Program-made: the position numbers and the translations under genes | DNA from: BS750m-G62 sp964577175 | GTDB taxonomy: Bacteria; Planctomycetota; Phycisphaerae; FEN-1346 | Direction of reading: 5' to 3' | DNA: 45,742 bases | NCBI GenBank assembly: GCA_964577175.1 | Contig: CAZNYC010000013.1 | Span: 1 to 45,742, forward strand | Notes under the pieces: model-generated | The model's input: the letters and a program-made list of their open reading frames with translations, nothing else | Told to the model about the DNA's origin: nothing | Databases searched by the model: none | Shown: positions 38,615 to 45,742 of the stretch, piece after piece | Position numbering within the stretch: the first letter of the stretch is position 1 | How the letters are laid out: each line of letters begins with the position of its first letter

Positions 38615-38778
38615 CGCGGCGGGTCTCCCGGCCCGCCGCGATGTCGCAGCAGACGGATCCGCCCCGCTGGCCGGGGAGGGCCACCGCGCGGTACCCTGGC
38701 CCTGACGCCCTAACGCCCGGGCATGAGCGGAGCCAATGGCCGGGACGCGACCACGCCCGGGCAAGGCCGGCCGTGGCA
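38615..38778. repeat. Dispersed double-hairpin intergenic repeat, copy 2
   Basis: The 259-bp gap after the TPR gene has CGCGGCGGG/CCCGCCGCG (38615-38640, 8-nt loop) and, further on, CACGCCCGG/CCGGCCGTG (38752-38775, loop GCAAGG). The second half matches 6206-6233 except for a few bases. No gene is present in the gap; the frames there are short and Arg/Pro-rich. Confidence 0.5.
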
Positions 38779-38813
38779 CTCGACGCATGAAATGGTACAG
38801 AAAGGGAAATCGC

Positions 38814-40127
38814 ATGGAAAAACCGCAATCCGAGAACCCGCCCACCGCCTCCCGCCGCCAGTTCCTTAAGACCTCGGCCGCCTCGGCCGCCGCGCTGGCC
38901 GGCGGGGGGCTCCATCGGGTCGCCTACGCCGCCGGCAGCGACGTCATCCGTATCGGCATGATCGGCGCCGGCGGACGGTGCACCGGGGCGGCCCAGAACG
39001 CAATGAATGTTGACAAGGGCGTCCGCCTCGTGGCCATGTGCGATATGTTCATGGACCGCGTCCATGCCCGCCGCGACCAAGTCCGCAAGGCGAAAAAGGA
39101 CCAGGTGGCCGTCGACGACGATCACTGCTTCGCCGGCTTCGACGCCTACAAGAAGGTCATCCGGAGCGTGGACGTGGTCCTTATCGCGAACGCGGCGAAG
39201 TTCCATCCGCTGCACATGACGGCGGCGCTGGAGGCGGGCAAACACGTGTTCGTCGAGAAGCCGCATGCCGTCGACCCGGCCGGCGTCAAGGCGGTCCGGG
39301 CAGCGTGCGACCTCGCCCGGAGGAAGAAACTCAGCGTCGTCTCCGGCCTCCAGAGCCGCTTCGACCCCGGTTACCGGGAGACGATGAAGCGCATCCACGA
39401 CGGGGCTATCGGCGACATCGTGGCCATCGAGGAAAACTTCCTCCGTCCGCCTTACGGCCTGCACAAGCGCAAGCCGGGCATGAACGAGGTCGCGTACCAG
39501 TGCTCGAACCAGTACCACTTCGTGTGGCTGTGCGGCGACGACGTGCCGCAGAGCCTCATCCATAACGTGGACCGTTCCCTCTGGGCCCTGAAGCAGGAAC
39601 TCCCTGTCGCATGCCACGGTATGGGCGGCCGCGCGTCGAACTTCGCTCCGATTTACGGCGACTGCTTCGACCACAACGCCGTCGTCTACGAGTTCAAGAG
39701 CGGCGTCAAACTCTACGCCTTCTGCCGGACCGAGCACGGCTGCTACAACGAGAACTCGAGCACCATCCTCGGCACGAAGGGGCGGGCCAGCATCCTCGGC
39801 CGCCGCATCACGGGCGAGACCAACTGGGCGTACGACGGCCCGCGCCTCAACCCGTACGACGAGGAGCACCGCGCCCTCTTCCAGAGCATCCGCCGGGGCG
39901 AACCCATCAACAGCGGCGACCACATGGCCGACGCCACCCTCGCCACCGTCATGGGCCAGATCTCCTGTTTCACCGGCAAGGAGGTGACGTGGAAACAGGC
40001 GGAGGCGTCCGACTACTTCTATGCGCCCGCACCCGACGCCTGCACCATCGACATGGAGCCGCCGACGAAACCCGGCCCCGACGGCCTGTACCCCGTCCGC
40101 GTGCCGGGCAAAACGAAGATCCTGTAG
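38814..40127 (+). CDS. TAT-exported Gfo/Idh/MocA-family oxidoreductase
   Basis: A 437-residue protein. ATG 38814 (MEKPQSENPPTASRRQFLKT) with AAAGGG upstream; the frame is open earlier but that part covers the intergenic repeat. A twin-Arg signal (SRRQFLKTSAASAAALAGGG) implies export of the folded, cofactor-loaded protein. The Rossmann start is IRIGMIGAGGRCTG, the second strand ends MCDMF, the dinucleotide EKP motif is VEKPHAVDP, and the C-terminal alpha/beta domain contains SGLQSRFDPGYRETM and NQYHFVWLCGDD. TAT-borne Gfo/Idh/MocA proteins are abundant in Planctomycetota and are usually tied to sugar or polysaccharide breakdown; the specific substrate is unknown. Single gene; no partner is adjacent. 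Confidence 0.9.
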   Translation: MEKPQSENPPTASRRQFLKTSAASAAALAGGGLHRVAYAAGSDVIRIGMIGAGGRCTGAAQNAMNVDKGVRLVAMCDMFMDRVHARRDQVRKAKKDQVAVDDDHCFAGFDAYKKVIRSVDVVLIANAAKFHPLHMTAALEAGKHVFVEKPHAVDPAGVKAVRAACDLARRKKLSVVSGLQSRFDPGYRETMKRIHDGAIGDIVAIEENFLRPPYGLHKRKPGMNEVAYQCSNQYHFVWLCGDDVPQSLIHNVDRSLWALKQELPVACHGMGGRASNFAPIYGDCFDHNAVVYEFKSGVKLYAFCRTEHGCYNENSSTILGTKGRASILGRRITGETNWAYDGPRLNPYDEEHRALFQSIRRGEPINSGDHMADATLATVMGQISCFTGKEVTWKQAEASDYFYAPAPDACTIDMEPPTKPGPDGLYPVRVPGKTKIL

Positions 40128-40137
40128 AGGGGCAACG

Positions 40138-40361
40138 GGTGTCATTCCGACCGAGCCGTCGCGCAGCGACGGCGAGCGGAGGAATCTCGCCTTGAACGGC
40201 AGGCAGCAGGCCGTCGGTGTTCGGCATTAGGCAACAGCACCCGGCGAAGACGGCGGCGAGATCCCTCGACTCGCTTCGCTCGCGCGGGATAACATGGGGC
40301 GAGCTTTCGGCCCTCGCGCGAAATGACGTCGAAAGGGCCCTTCGCTCACTCGGGATGACAT
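40138..40361. repeat. Intergenic imperfect inverted repeat of the TGTCATTCCGA type
   Basis: The 419-bp gap (40128-40546) holds three related segments: TGTCATTCCGA to GAGGAATCTCG (40140-40189), the inverse GGCGAGATCCCTCGA to GCGGGATAACA (40254-40293), and a third part ending CACTCGGGATGACATC (40348-40362). Such 'TGTCATTCCGAGCGAAGCGAGGAATCTC' sequences are common stand-alone repeats in diverse bacterial genomes. No gene or clear promoter was seen in the remainder (40363-40530). Confidence 0.6.
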
Positions 40362-40546
40362 CGGGCGGCCGCGTCAGCCGTCCGGCGGGCGCTCGCGCGC
40401 CATGTCGCGCGCCTGTTGCCCCTGGCCGTCCGACCGCCTACCATGGATGAAGGTGGCGGGGCGACGCGTCGGGCCGTGCGGCCGGGCGCCCGCTTCGCCG
40501 GGGAACACAAAACGGAACGTCATCAAGCAAGGGAGGAGGATCGGAT

Positions 40547-41161
40547 ATGATAGGTAAACCTACATTGCGATTTGTGGCGGCAGGGCTGGCCGTGCTCCTG
40601 GTTGCTGGCGGCGCCGTTGCCAAGGGCGTCAAGGTCGGCGACAAGGCGCCGGACTGGTCCGGCATCGTCGGCACCGATGACAAGAAGCACAGTCTCGACG
40701 AGTACAAGGACGCGAAGATCGTCGTCCTCGTCTTCATGGCCAACCACTGCCCGGTGGCCAAGGCGTACCAGGACCGTCTTGTCCAGTTGCAGAAGGATTA
40801 CGGGCCGAAGGGCGTCCAGGTCATCGCCGTCAACGTGAACAACCTGCCCGCCGACCGGCTGCCCGCCATGAAGAAGCGGGCCGAGGAGAAGAAGTACAAC
40901 TTCCTTTACCTGTACGACCCCACTCAGAAGATCGGCCACGCCCACGGGGCCAAGGTCACGCCGCACGTTTTCATTTTCGGCAAGGCCACCAAGGAAGGCC
41001 GCGAGGTCGAGTACGTCGGCGCCGTCGATAACAACATGAAGGCCGACAAGGCGGACAAGCATTACGTACGTGACGCCCTCGATGCGCTGCTCGCCGGCAA
41101 GGAACCGCCCGTTGAGGAGACCAAGCCGTTCGGGTGCAGCGTGAAGTACGAGAAGAAATAG
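40547..41161 (+). CDS. Exported redoxin-domain (thioredoxin-fold) protein
   Basis: A 204-residue protein; ATG 40547 with GGGAGGAGGA upstream (40531-40540). Signal peptide about 1-25 (LRFVAAGLAVLLVAGGAVA). The thioredoxin/AhpC fold starts GDKAPDWSGI; the peroxidatic-type Cys is Cys 68 in ANHCPVAKAY, without a resolving Cys in CxxC. A second Cys lies near the C-terminus (PFGCSVKY, Cys 197) and may act as partner (inference). VTPHVFIFGK is the conserved cis-Pro region. This is the common planctomycete redoxin type; electron donor unknown. A monocistronic gene. Confidence 0.88.
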   Translation: MIGKPTLRFVAAGLAVLLVAGGAVAKGVKVGDKAPDWSGIVGTDDKKHSLDEYKDAKIVVLVFMANHCPVAKAYQDRLVQLQKDYGPKGVQVIAVNVNNLPADRLPAMKKRAEEKKYNFLYLYDPTQKIGHAHGAKVTPHVFIFGKATKEGREVEYVGAVDNNMKADKADKHYVRDALDALLAGKEPPVEETKPFGCSVKYEKK

Positions 41162-41210
41162 CGTCCTGTCCACCGCCGGCAGTTGGAGCCCTTTAACACG
41201 ACAACGCTAA

Positions 41211-41351
41211 CTCGAGCGCGGCGGGCCGTGGTACGACCGGCCCGGGCGGTGCCGGCTGGTGTTCCGCCGGGCGTACCATCCGGCCCAAGGCATGTACGAC
41301 GTGGGGTATCGGGTGGTATGTGAGGGCGGCAAAGGGTCGCCGCCGGAGTAG
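41211..41351 (+). pseudogene. C-terminal remnant of a SUMF1/FGE-sulfatase-domain protein
   Basis: Frame 41211-41351 encodes 46 residues ending in TAG. The sequence (RGGPWYDRPGRCRLVFRRAY, then HPAQGMYDVGYRVVCEG) matches the end of the formylglycine-generating-enzyme domain: the RGGxW turn, the FR strand and the closing VGYRVV. An in-frame TAA (41208-41210) lies immediately before, and no start or upstream domain is left; the preceding gene is the redoxin in a different frame. I infer a truncated, non-functional gene end. Confidence 0.7.
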
Positions 41352-41392
41352 CCGCGCCCCGTGGGACCGGGGAAGGGGGATGGAGAGGGCGC

Positions 41393-41679
41393 TTACCGCT
41401 CCGTCCGGGTGGCGAGTTCCTGCGGCTCGATGCGCGGGGAATGGGGGACGACGAAGACCTGGTCGATGCGTTTCCACCATCGGCGGTCGCCCCGGTAGCC
41501 ATGACGCGGGGCCGGTCCGCCTCGATGAGCCGTCGGTTCATCCACACCGTCAGCAGGAGGCCGTCGTCTTCCGGGGCGGCCTTGGTGACGACCTGCGTTT
41601 CGCCGGTGGCTTCGCCGGTGGTCTACACCTTCTCCCACGTCGGCTTGTACTCGATGCCGATGTACTTCTTTCCGGACAT
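41393..41679 (-). pseudogene. Broken small ORF, internal TAG and a frameshift
   Basis: Reading the minus strand from ATG 41679: MSGKKYIGIEYKPTWEKV, TAG (41625-41623), then TTGEATGETQVVTKAAPEDD and LLLTVWMNRRLIEADRPR in the same frame, a frame change near 41500, and GYRGDRRWWKRIDQVFVVPH to the stop (41395-41393). All three parts have protein-like composition and the right codon bias, so a ~95-residue gene was inactivated by a Gln-to-stop type change and an indel. The family is not recognised. The rest of 41680-41914 has no gene; it carries a candidate promoter for the next gene. Confidence 0.55.
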
Positions 41680-41850
41680 CCCCCTGGTTTCGGCCGGCTG
41701 CGGCGGCCGGGTACGAGTTCGCGTTGCAGGGTTAGACCCGGGAAGCGGCGGAGGGTTCGCCCTGCGATAATCGCCCGAGCGGTTGGGCTGGGGACAGCCG
41801 GCCGAGCCGGCCTGCGCGGGGCCAACCGGTACCTCGATGGCGTTTGAGAG

Positions 41851-41879
41851 TTGAATCCTGAGGCAGGAAGCGATAGAAG
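41851..41879 (+). promoter_or_regulatory. Weak candidate promoter for the 41915 gene
   Basis: TTGAAT (41851-41856), 17 bp, TAGAAG (41874-41879); each 4/6. The tiny distance to the ATG (about 28 nt after the presumed start) is tight but possible with the GAGGAG ribosome site near 41900. Confidence 0.2.
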
Positions 41880-41914
41880 CACGATACGGTCTCAATGGCG
41901 AGGAGCAAGAAACG

Positions 41915-43255
41915 ATGAGCCGAGTGCACAAGACGCCGATGACCCGTCGACGCATGCTCGCAGGCATGGTGTCCGCGGGTGCCGTGATGGGGCTTCCGAG
42001 CATCATCCCCTCGACCGTCCTGGGAAAGCAGGCGCCGTCCAACCGGATCACCGTGGGGATGATCGGCACGGGCCGGCAGGGGATCAACGTAAACCTGAAG
42101 ACGCTCGTCAACATACCCGACGTGCAAGTGGTCGCCGTGTGCGACCCGGACACGTGGCGGATGGACAGGGCGATGGAGGTCATCCACAAGAAGTATGGCA
42201 ATAACGATTGCTCTCGCCATACGGACTTCCGCGAGGTCGTCGCCCGCGGCGACATCGACGCCGTCATGGTCTCGACGCCGGATCACTGGCACGTGCCCAT
42301 CGCGCTGGCGGCCATCCGAATGGGCAAACACGTCTGTTGCGAGAAGCCGTTGACCCTTTCGATTGCTGAGGGCCGCGCACTCGCCGACGCGGCCAAGGCG
42401 CGCGGCATCGTCTTCCGGACCGACAGCGAGTGCCGGTCGCACGCGTACATGCGCAAGACGGCCGAGTTGGTCCGGAACGGCTACCTGGGCAAGGTCAAGC
42501 GGATCGAGGTCGGGGTGCCACACGGCGACAAACCCGGTGGGGACCCGGCGCCGATGCCCGTCCCGGACGAGTTGAATTATGAGATGTGGCTCGGGCCGGC
42601 TTCGCGGAAGACGTACACCGTGGATCGCGTGCACCCGCCGAAGTCTCTGAAGCGGCCGGGCTGGATGCGCTGCCGCGACACCTGCGAAGGCATGATCACC
42701 AACTGGGGCGCGCACCTCTTGGACGTGGCCCAACAGATCAACGACACGGAGCGGACGGGCCCGGTCTCTGTGGAGGGCACCGGCCGGTATCCGAAACCGG
42801 ATTCGGGGCTTTGGAACGTCCTGATCGACTTCAAGGCCCAACTCACCTATGCCAACGGCGTGGTGCTGGACTTCATGGTGAAGGTGCCGTACATCCGGGT
42901 CGAGGGCGAGGACGGTTGGATCCAGGCCCACTGGCACTCGCGCGGCGGCCTGACCGCACACGACAAGCGGATCTTCCGCACGGAGTTCAAGGACTCGGAC
43001 ATCCGCCTGCCGAAGCGCTCAGACAAGGGCGATTTCATTTACTGCATCAAAAACGACGCGCCCGAGGAATCGATGGCCGACGCCGAAGTGGGGCATCGTA
43101 CCACCTCGGTCGGCCAGGTGGCCCATATCGCCATCCAGACGGGCAAGAAACTCGCATGGGACCCGGACAAGGAACGGTTCGACGACCCGGAGGCGAACGC
43201 CCTGCTGACCCGGCCGTATCGGGAGCCGTGGGGGCTGGATATCAACGTCCAGTAA
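41915..43255 (+). CDS. TAT-exported Gfo/Idh/MocA-family oxidoreductase
   Basis: A 446-residue protein. ATG 41915 with GAGGAG upstream. Twin-Arg signal (TRRRMLAGMVSAGAVMGLPS). The Rossmann start is ITVGMIGTGRQG, the second strand ends AVCDPD, and the EKP motif is CCEKPLTLS. The C-terminal alpha/beta domain includes YEMWLGPASRKTY and the conserved ITNWGAHLLDVAQQINDTE. This is the same large subgroup as the partial gene at 44681 and differs from the one at 38814. Usual inferred roles are in sugar oxidation; substrate not identifiable. The 43256-43455 stretch downstream has no gene or terminator I can support. Confidence 0.9.
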   Translation: MSRVHKTPMTRRRMLAGMVSAGAVMGLPSIIPSTVLGKQAPSNRITVGMIGTGRQGINVNLKTLVNIPDVQVVAVCDPDTWRMDRAMEVIHKKYGNNDCSRHTDFREVVARGDIDAVMVSTPDHWHVPIALAAIRMGKHVCCEKPLTLSIAEGRALADAAKARGIVFRTDSECRSHAYMRKTAELVRNGYLGKVKRIEVGVPHGDKPGGDPAPMPVPDELNYEMWLGPASRKTYTVDRVHPPKSLKRPGWMRCRDTCEGMITNWGAHLLDVAQQINDTERTGPVSVEGTGRYPKPDSGLWNVLIDFKAQLTYANGVVLDFMVKVPYIRVEGEDGWIQAHWHSRGGLTAHDKRIFRTEFKDSDIRLPKRSDKGDFIYCIKNDAPEESMADAEVGHRTTSVGQVAHIAIQTGKKLAWDPDKERFDDPEANALLTRPYREPWGLDINVQ

Positions 43256-43455
43256 CGTGCCCGGGTGCTGGACGCCGGGGCCCCTCTCCGGGTAGCCCCT
43301 CCTCGGGCCGAGGCCGATGCCGCCGGCCGAAGCCAGAGGGGCATCCGGATAGGCTTTGAGCGCCGACGTGCCGGGGCGGTCGTCGGGTCGGTCAGGAGCG
43401 GGAAGGGAAGTTAGACCTCATCGGCGGTTTGGATTGGGCGGATTCCCGAGGTTCC

Positions 43456-43623
43456 GGTGACACGCACCAATGGCATTAAGTTAAGCAGCACAGAGGCCGT
43501 CTGACACGAGAAACCGCCTGCAGGTAACCGCTCCGGCGCGTCCTGAAGGCCGATTCTGCCGCGACCGTGCAGGGCCTGAGGCCCGTCAGAATCCTTATCT
43601 TAATGCCATTGGTGACACGCACC
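43456..43623. mobile_element. 142-bp MITE-like element with 12-bp TIRs and a 13-bp flanking direct repeat
   Basis: The element 43469-43610 begins AATGGCATTAAG and ends CTTAATGCCATT, an exact 12-bp inverted repeat. It is flanked on both sides by GGTGACACGCACC (43456-43468 and 43611-43623), either a target duplication or a pre-existing repeat. The interior (about 118 bp) has no ORF and contains further pairing (GATTCTG near 43552 with CAGAATC near 43588). No transposase with these ends is in the window, so it would be non-autonomous. Confidence 0.7.
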
Positions 43624-43629
43624 TTAATT

Positions 43630-44543
43630 CAGGAGTTTCCCCAAAACGCGTGGGTTGTTTGGTGTAAGTGGTTTTTGGGAAGGCGGTTGGGAGCAGGAGG
43701 ATGTGTAAAGGGTGGTCCTGGCGTAAGATAGCCTCAAACCGGTCGAGGATTTGGGGAATCTTCGGAGGACCACCCATGGGCGACGATAGCCGGCTGCGGG
43801 GCAAAGTCAAGGCACAGATCACGCGGTTCGCGTCGCAGTGGAGCGCGGGCTGGAGGAAGCCGTTGCGTCGGTTCGCCCGAGAGATGCTCTACGGCATCCA
43901 GGCAGCCGAGGACGTGAAGGTCTCGGAGATCGCGCGGTCGCTGGGCGAACCGATCCGGCTCTTGAAGACCGAGACGCGTCTGTGCCGGAACCTGGCGGGG
44001 ACGGACCTGACGGACCGGATCAATCGGTTCCTGGCGTGGCAGGGCGCGGGGCGAGTGGGCCCGGAGACGGTGCTGGCGTTGGACCTGGGGGACCTGACGA
44101 AGCCCTACGCCAAGGCAATGGAACACCTGGCCCGGGTGCGGGACGGGTCGACGGGTCAGTTGGCCCGCGGGTACTGGCTGTGCGAGGTGGTGGCGGCGGA
44201 GGTGTGCGGGGACCGTATCGTTCCGCTGTATGGCGAACTGTACTCCCACATGGCCGAAGGCTTCGAGAGCGAGAACGCGCACTTGTGGCGGGCGATCGGC
44301 CGGGTGAGCGAGGCGACGGGGGGCCGGTCCAAGTTGACCCTGATCTTCAAGCGGGTGTGCAAGAAGGCGAAGCGGTTTTACGTGGTGGCGGCGTTCTTCC
44401 AGTACGCGGTGGCCGACGGTCTCCGCCGACTGCTGAGCGGTACGCCCCTCGGCTCGCTCCCGGCCCCCCGACCCACCGACGACGTCCAATTCGCCTTCGC
44501 CTTCACCAAACCCCCGCCCCGGCACGTCATGGGGAAACTCCTG
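43630..44543. mobile_element. Internally deleted IS4-type insertion sequence
   Basis: CAGGAGTTTCCCC (43630-43642) and its exact inverse GGGGAAACTCCTG (44531-44543) bound a 914-bp element; the match continues imperfectly inward (CAnnACG). It encodes the N- and C-terminal parts of an IS4-type transposase without the central catalytic region, and it is inserted between two Gfo/Idh/MocA genes, 6 bp from the MITE-like repeat. I see no clear target duplication. Confidence 0.7.
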
Positions 44544-44651
44544 CGGGCGATTCGCTTGACACGCCCGCGTGTTGAAAGCACCGTGGGTGGATGGCGGTGT
44601 CATCCACCGAGAGCCGATCCGAGTTTACAGAGCCTACGGCGAGGGGGGTAA
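43776..44651 (+). pseudogene. IS4-type transposase with central deletion
   Basis: The frame from ATG 43776 (GGAGG 7 nt upstream) is open for 291 codons. Residues about 1-175 match the N-terminal half of IS4-type DDE transposases, including the first catalytic Asp region (VLALDLGDLTKPYAKAMEHL) and ARGYWLCEVVAAE. At about residue 190 (ATGGR) the sequence jumps to the C-terminal part (LTLIFKRVCKKAKRFYVVAA), so the segment with the second Asp and catalytic Glu is missing. The frame runs through the right terminal repeat to 44651, outside the element. Full-length relatives are about 430-480 residues. Not expected to be active. Confidence 0.75.
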
Positions 44652-44680
44652 AAACGGCCCCCCGCACCAAAGGAACAGCG

Positions 44681-45742
44681 ATGCAGCGAACCATGAGCCG
44701 GCGGCGGTTCATCGCCGCGACCGCTGCGGTCGCGGCGTTCTTTCACGTGGTGCCGCGCCGCGTCCTCGGAAAAGGGGAAACCCCGCCCAGCGACATGATC
44801 ACGCGGGCCGTCGTCGGCACCGGCGCGCAGGGGATGGGGCACGTGACGGACTATCCCAAGACGCTGGCCGTCTGCGACGTGGACAAGCGGCACCTCGACC
44901 GGGCCGTCCACAAGGCCGGCGGCGACTGCAAAGGCTACACGGATTTCCGCGACCTCCTGGAGAAGGAGAAGGTCGACACGGTGCACATCCCCACGCCACC
45001 GCACTGGCACGCCCTGATCTCCATCGCCGCCGCACAGATGGGCCGGGACGTCTATTCCGAGAAGCCGATGACCCGGTTCATCCGCGAGGGCAGGGCCGTC
45101 GTGGATGCCGTGAAGCAGTACGGCCGCGTCTTCCAACTCAACACGTGGGGCAACTGCGGGAACCGGCAGTCCCGCGACATGTGGAAACTCGTCACGCACG
45201 GGCTGCTCGGCACGCCCGTGACGGCCGTCCTCAACCGTGGCCACGGGGACAACTTCAAGATCGCGGCCACGCGGAACCAGGGCGTTGGCCCCCTGCCGGC
45301 CGTGCCGGTCCCCGATTACCTGGACTGGGACCTGTGGCTCGGCCCCGCGCCGTACCGGCCGTACAATCCCCGGTACGTGGACAAGAAGTTCCGCGGGTAC
45401 TGGGACTTCGCCGGCGGCGGCTTGCTCGACATGGGCATGCACCATCTGACCCCGGTTCTCTGGGGGCTCCGGAAACTGGACACCGGACCGGTCAAGGTGG
45501 AGACCGTCGCCAAGTGGCCGCCGGACCCGTACGGCGCCCGGCCGTGGCAGACGATTACCGCCACCTACGCGGACGGCACGCGAGTGATCCTCGAGAGTTG
45601 GCAGTGGGGCGAGAAGACCACCGAAGGCATGCCGTTGCTCTCCGGCCCCGACGGGAAATACTTCGGTCCGGGCAAGACCGATCCGCCCGAACTGGCCGTA
45701 CCGGCGAGTACCGGCCCGTCGGGCGCGATCCCCCGCCACGCG
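44681..45742 (+). CDS. TAT-exported Gfo/Idh/MocA-family oxidoreductase, 3'-truncated by the window
   Basis: ATG 44681 (AAAGGA 8 nt upstream); 354 codons to the window edge with no stop. Twin-Arg signal (MSRRRFIAATAAVAAFFHVV, residues about 5-30). Rossmann start AVVGTGAQGMGH, second strand AVCDVD, EKP motif YSEKPMTRF, and the subgroup motifs YLDWDLWLGPAPYRPYNP and GGGLLDMGMHHLTPVLWGL. The 137 bp between the IS end and the ATG contains a G-run/C-run hairpin (44643-44663), so the insertion may have changed its promoter (inference). Relative of the 41915 gene. Confidence 0.9.
   Translation, partial: MQRTMSRRRFIAATAAVAAFFHVVPRRVLGKGETPPSDMITRAVVGTGAQGMGHVTDYPKTLAVCDVDKRHLDRAVHKAGGDCKGYTDFRDLLEKEKVDTVHIPTPPHWHALISIAAAQMGRDVYSEKPMTRFIREGRAVVDAVKQYGRVFQLNTWGNCGNRQSRDMWKLVTHGLLGTPVTAVLNRGHGDNFKIAATRNQGVGPLPAVPVPDYLDWDLWLGPAPYRPYNPRYVDKKFRGYWDFAGGGLLDMGMHHLTPVLWGLRKLDTGPVKVETVAKWPPDPYGARPWQTITATYADGTRVILESWQWGEKTTEGMPLLSGPDGKYFGPGKTDPPELAVPASTGPSGAIPRHA

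Noticed and set aside
36140..38845. Minus-strand 901-codon frame opposite the PD40/TPR gene
   Set aside because: It lacks domains, while the plus strand shows a signal peptide, CxxCH, PD40 and TPR motifs.
44555..44580. TTGACA near 44555 as a promoter of the last gene
   Set aside because: No acceptable -10 box is found 16-18 bp downstream (it reads CACCGT).
44600..45739. Minus-strand 379-codon frame at the right end
   Set aside because: The plus strand carries a clear TAT Gfo/Idh/MocA protein; the minus frame is its reverse.

Overview
The window is a GC-rich bacterial chromosome segment that most resembles a Planctomycetota genome. The evidence is several TAT-exported Gfo/Idh/MocA oxidoreductases, an FG-GAP lipoprotein, a PD40/TPR/CxxCH protein, a signal-peptide redoxin, a SUMF1 remnant, heavily inserted transporters, and pseudopilin and secretin genes with long Pro/Ala/Glu-rich linkers. 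I cannot place it below phylum. No tRNA, rRNA or CRISPR array was seen.

Layout. Positions 1-815 hold a possible coding remnant, a G-run cluster and a good sigma70-type promoter that drives a soluble Gfo/Idh/MocA dehydrogenase (816-1820, +). Next, on the minus strand, is a heavy-metal RND efflux set: TolC-like lipoprotein (9317-7857), CusB-like adaptor with two Cys/Met/His metal modules (7778-6258) and an oversized CusA-like pump (6078-1951). A CysH-type sulfonucleotide reductase (10226-9453) lies upstream of it with its own promoter.

The centre (35215 down to 10434, minus strand) is one long, tightly packed type II secretion-like operon: gspE, F, G, H, I, J, K, a PilM/PilN-like gspL, a PilO/PilP-like gene, a giant secretin and an FG-GAP lipoprotein. 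Many of these genes overlap by 4 nt or a few codons. The secretin is the main discovery candidate. It is 4,411 residues long and, by my hand count, carries about 45 tandem N1-type ring modules between an N0-like domain and a normal C-terminal secretin barrel, where ordinary GspD has three. If the modules stack as rings, the periplasmic conduit would be several times longer than any known secretin; the FG-GAP lipoprotein is translationally coupled to it and is a candidate partner.

The right end (35361-45742) is accessory: an exported flavodoxin-like protein, a PD40/TPR protein with a haem-type CxxCH, a TAT Gfo/Idh/MocA protein, a redoxin, a decay zone with two broken genes (a SUMF1/FGE C-terminus and an unidentified ORF with an internal stop and a frameshift), a second TAT Gfo/Idh/MocA gene, a 142-bp MITE-like element bounded by a 13-bp direct repeat, an internally deleted IS4-type element with perfect terminal inverted repeats, and a third TAT Gfo/Idh/MocA gene that runs off the window. 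Dispersed intergenic hairpin repeats occur at 6165-6233, 38615-38778 and 40138-40361.
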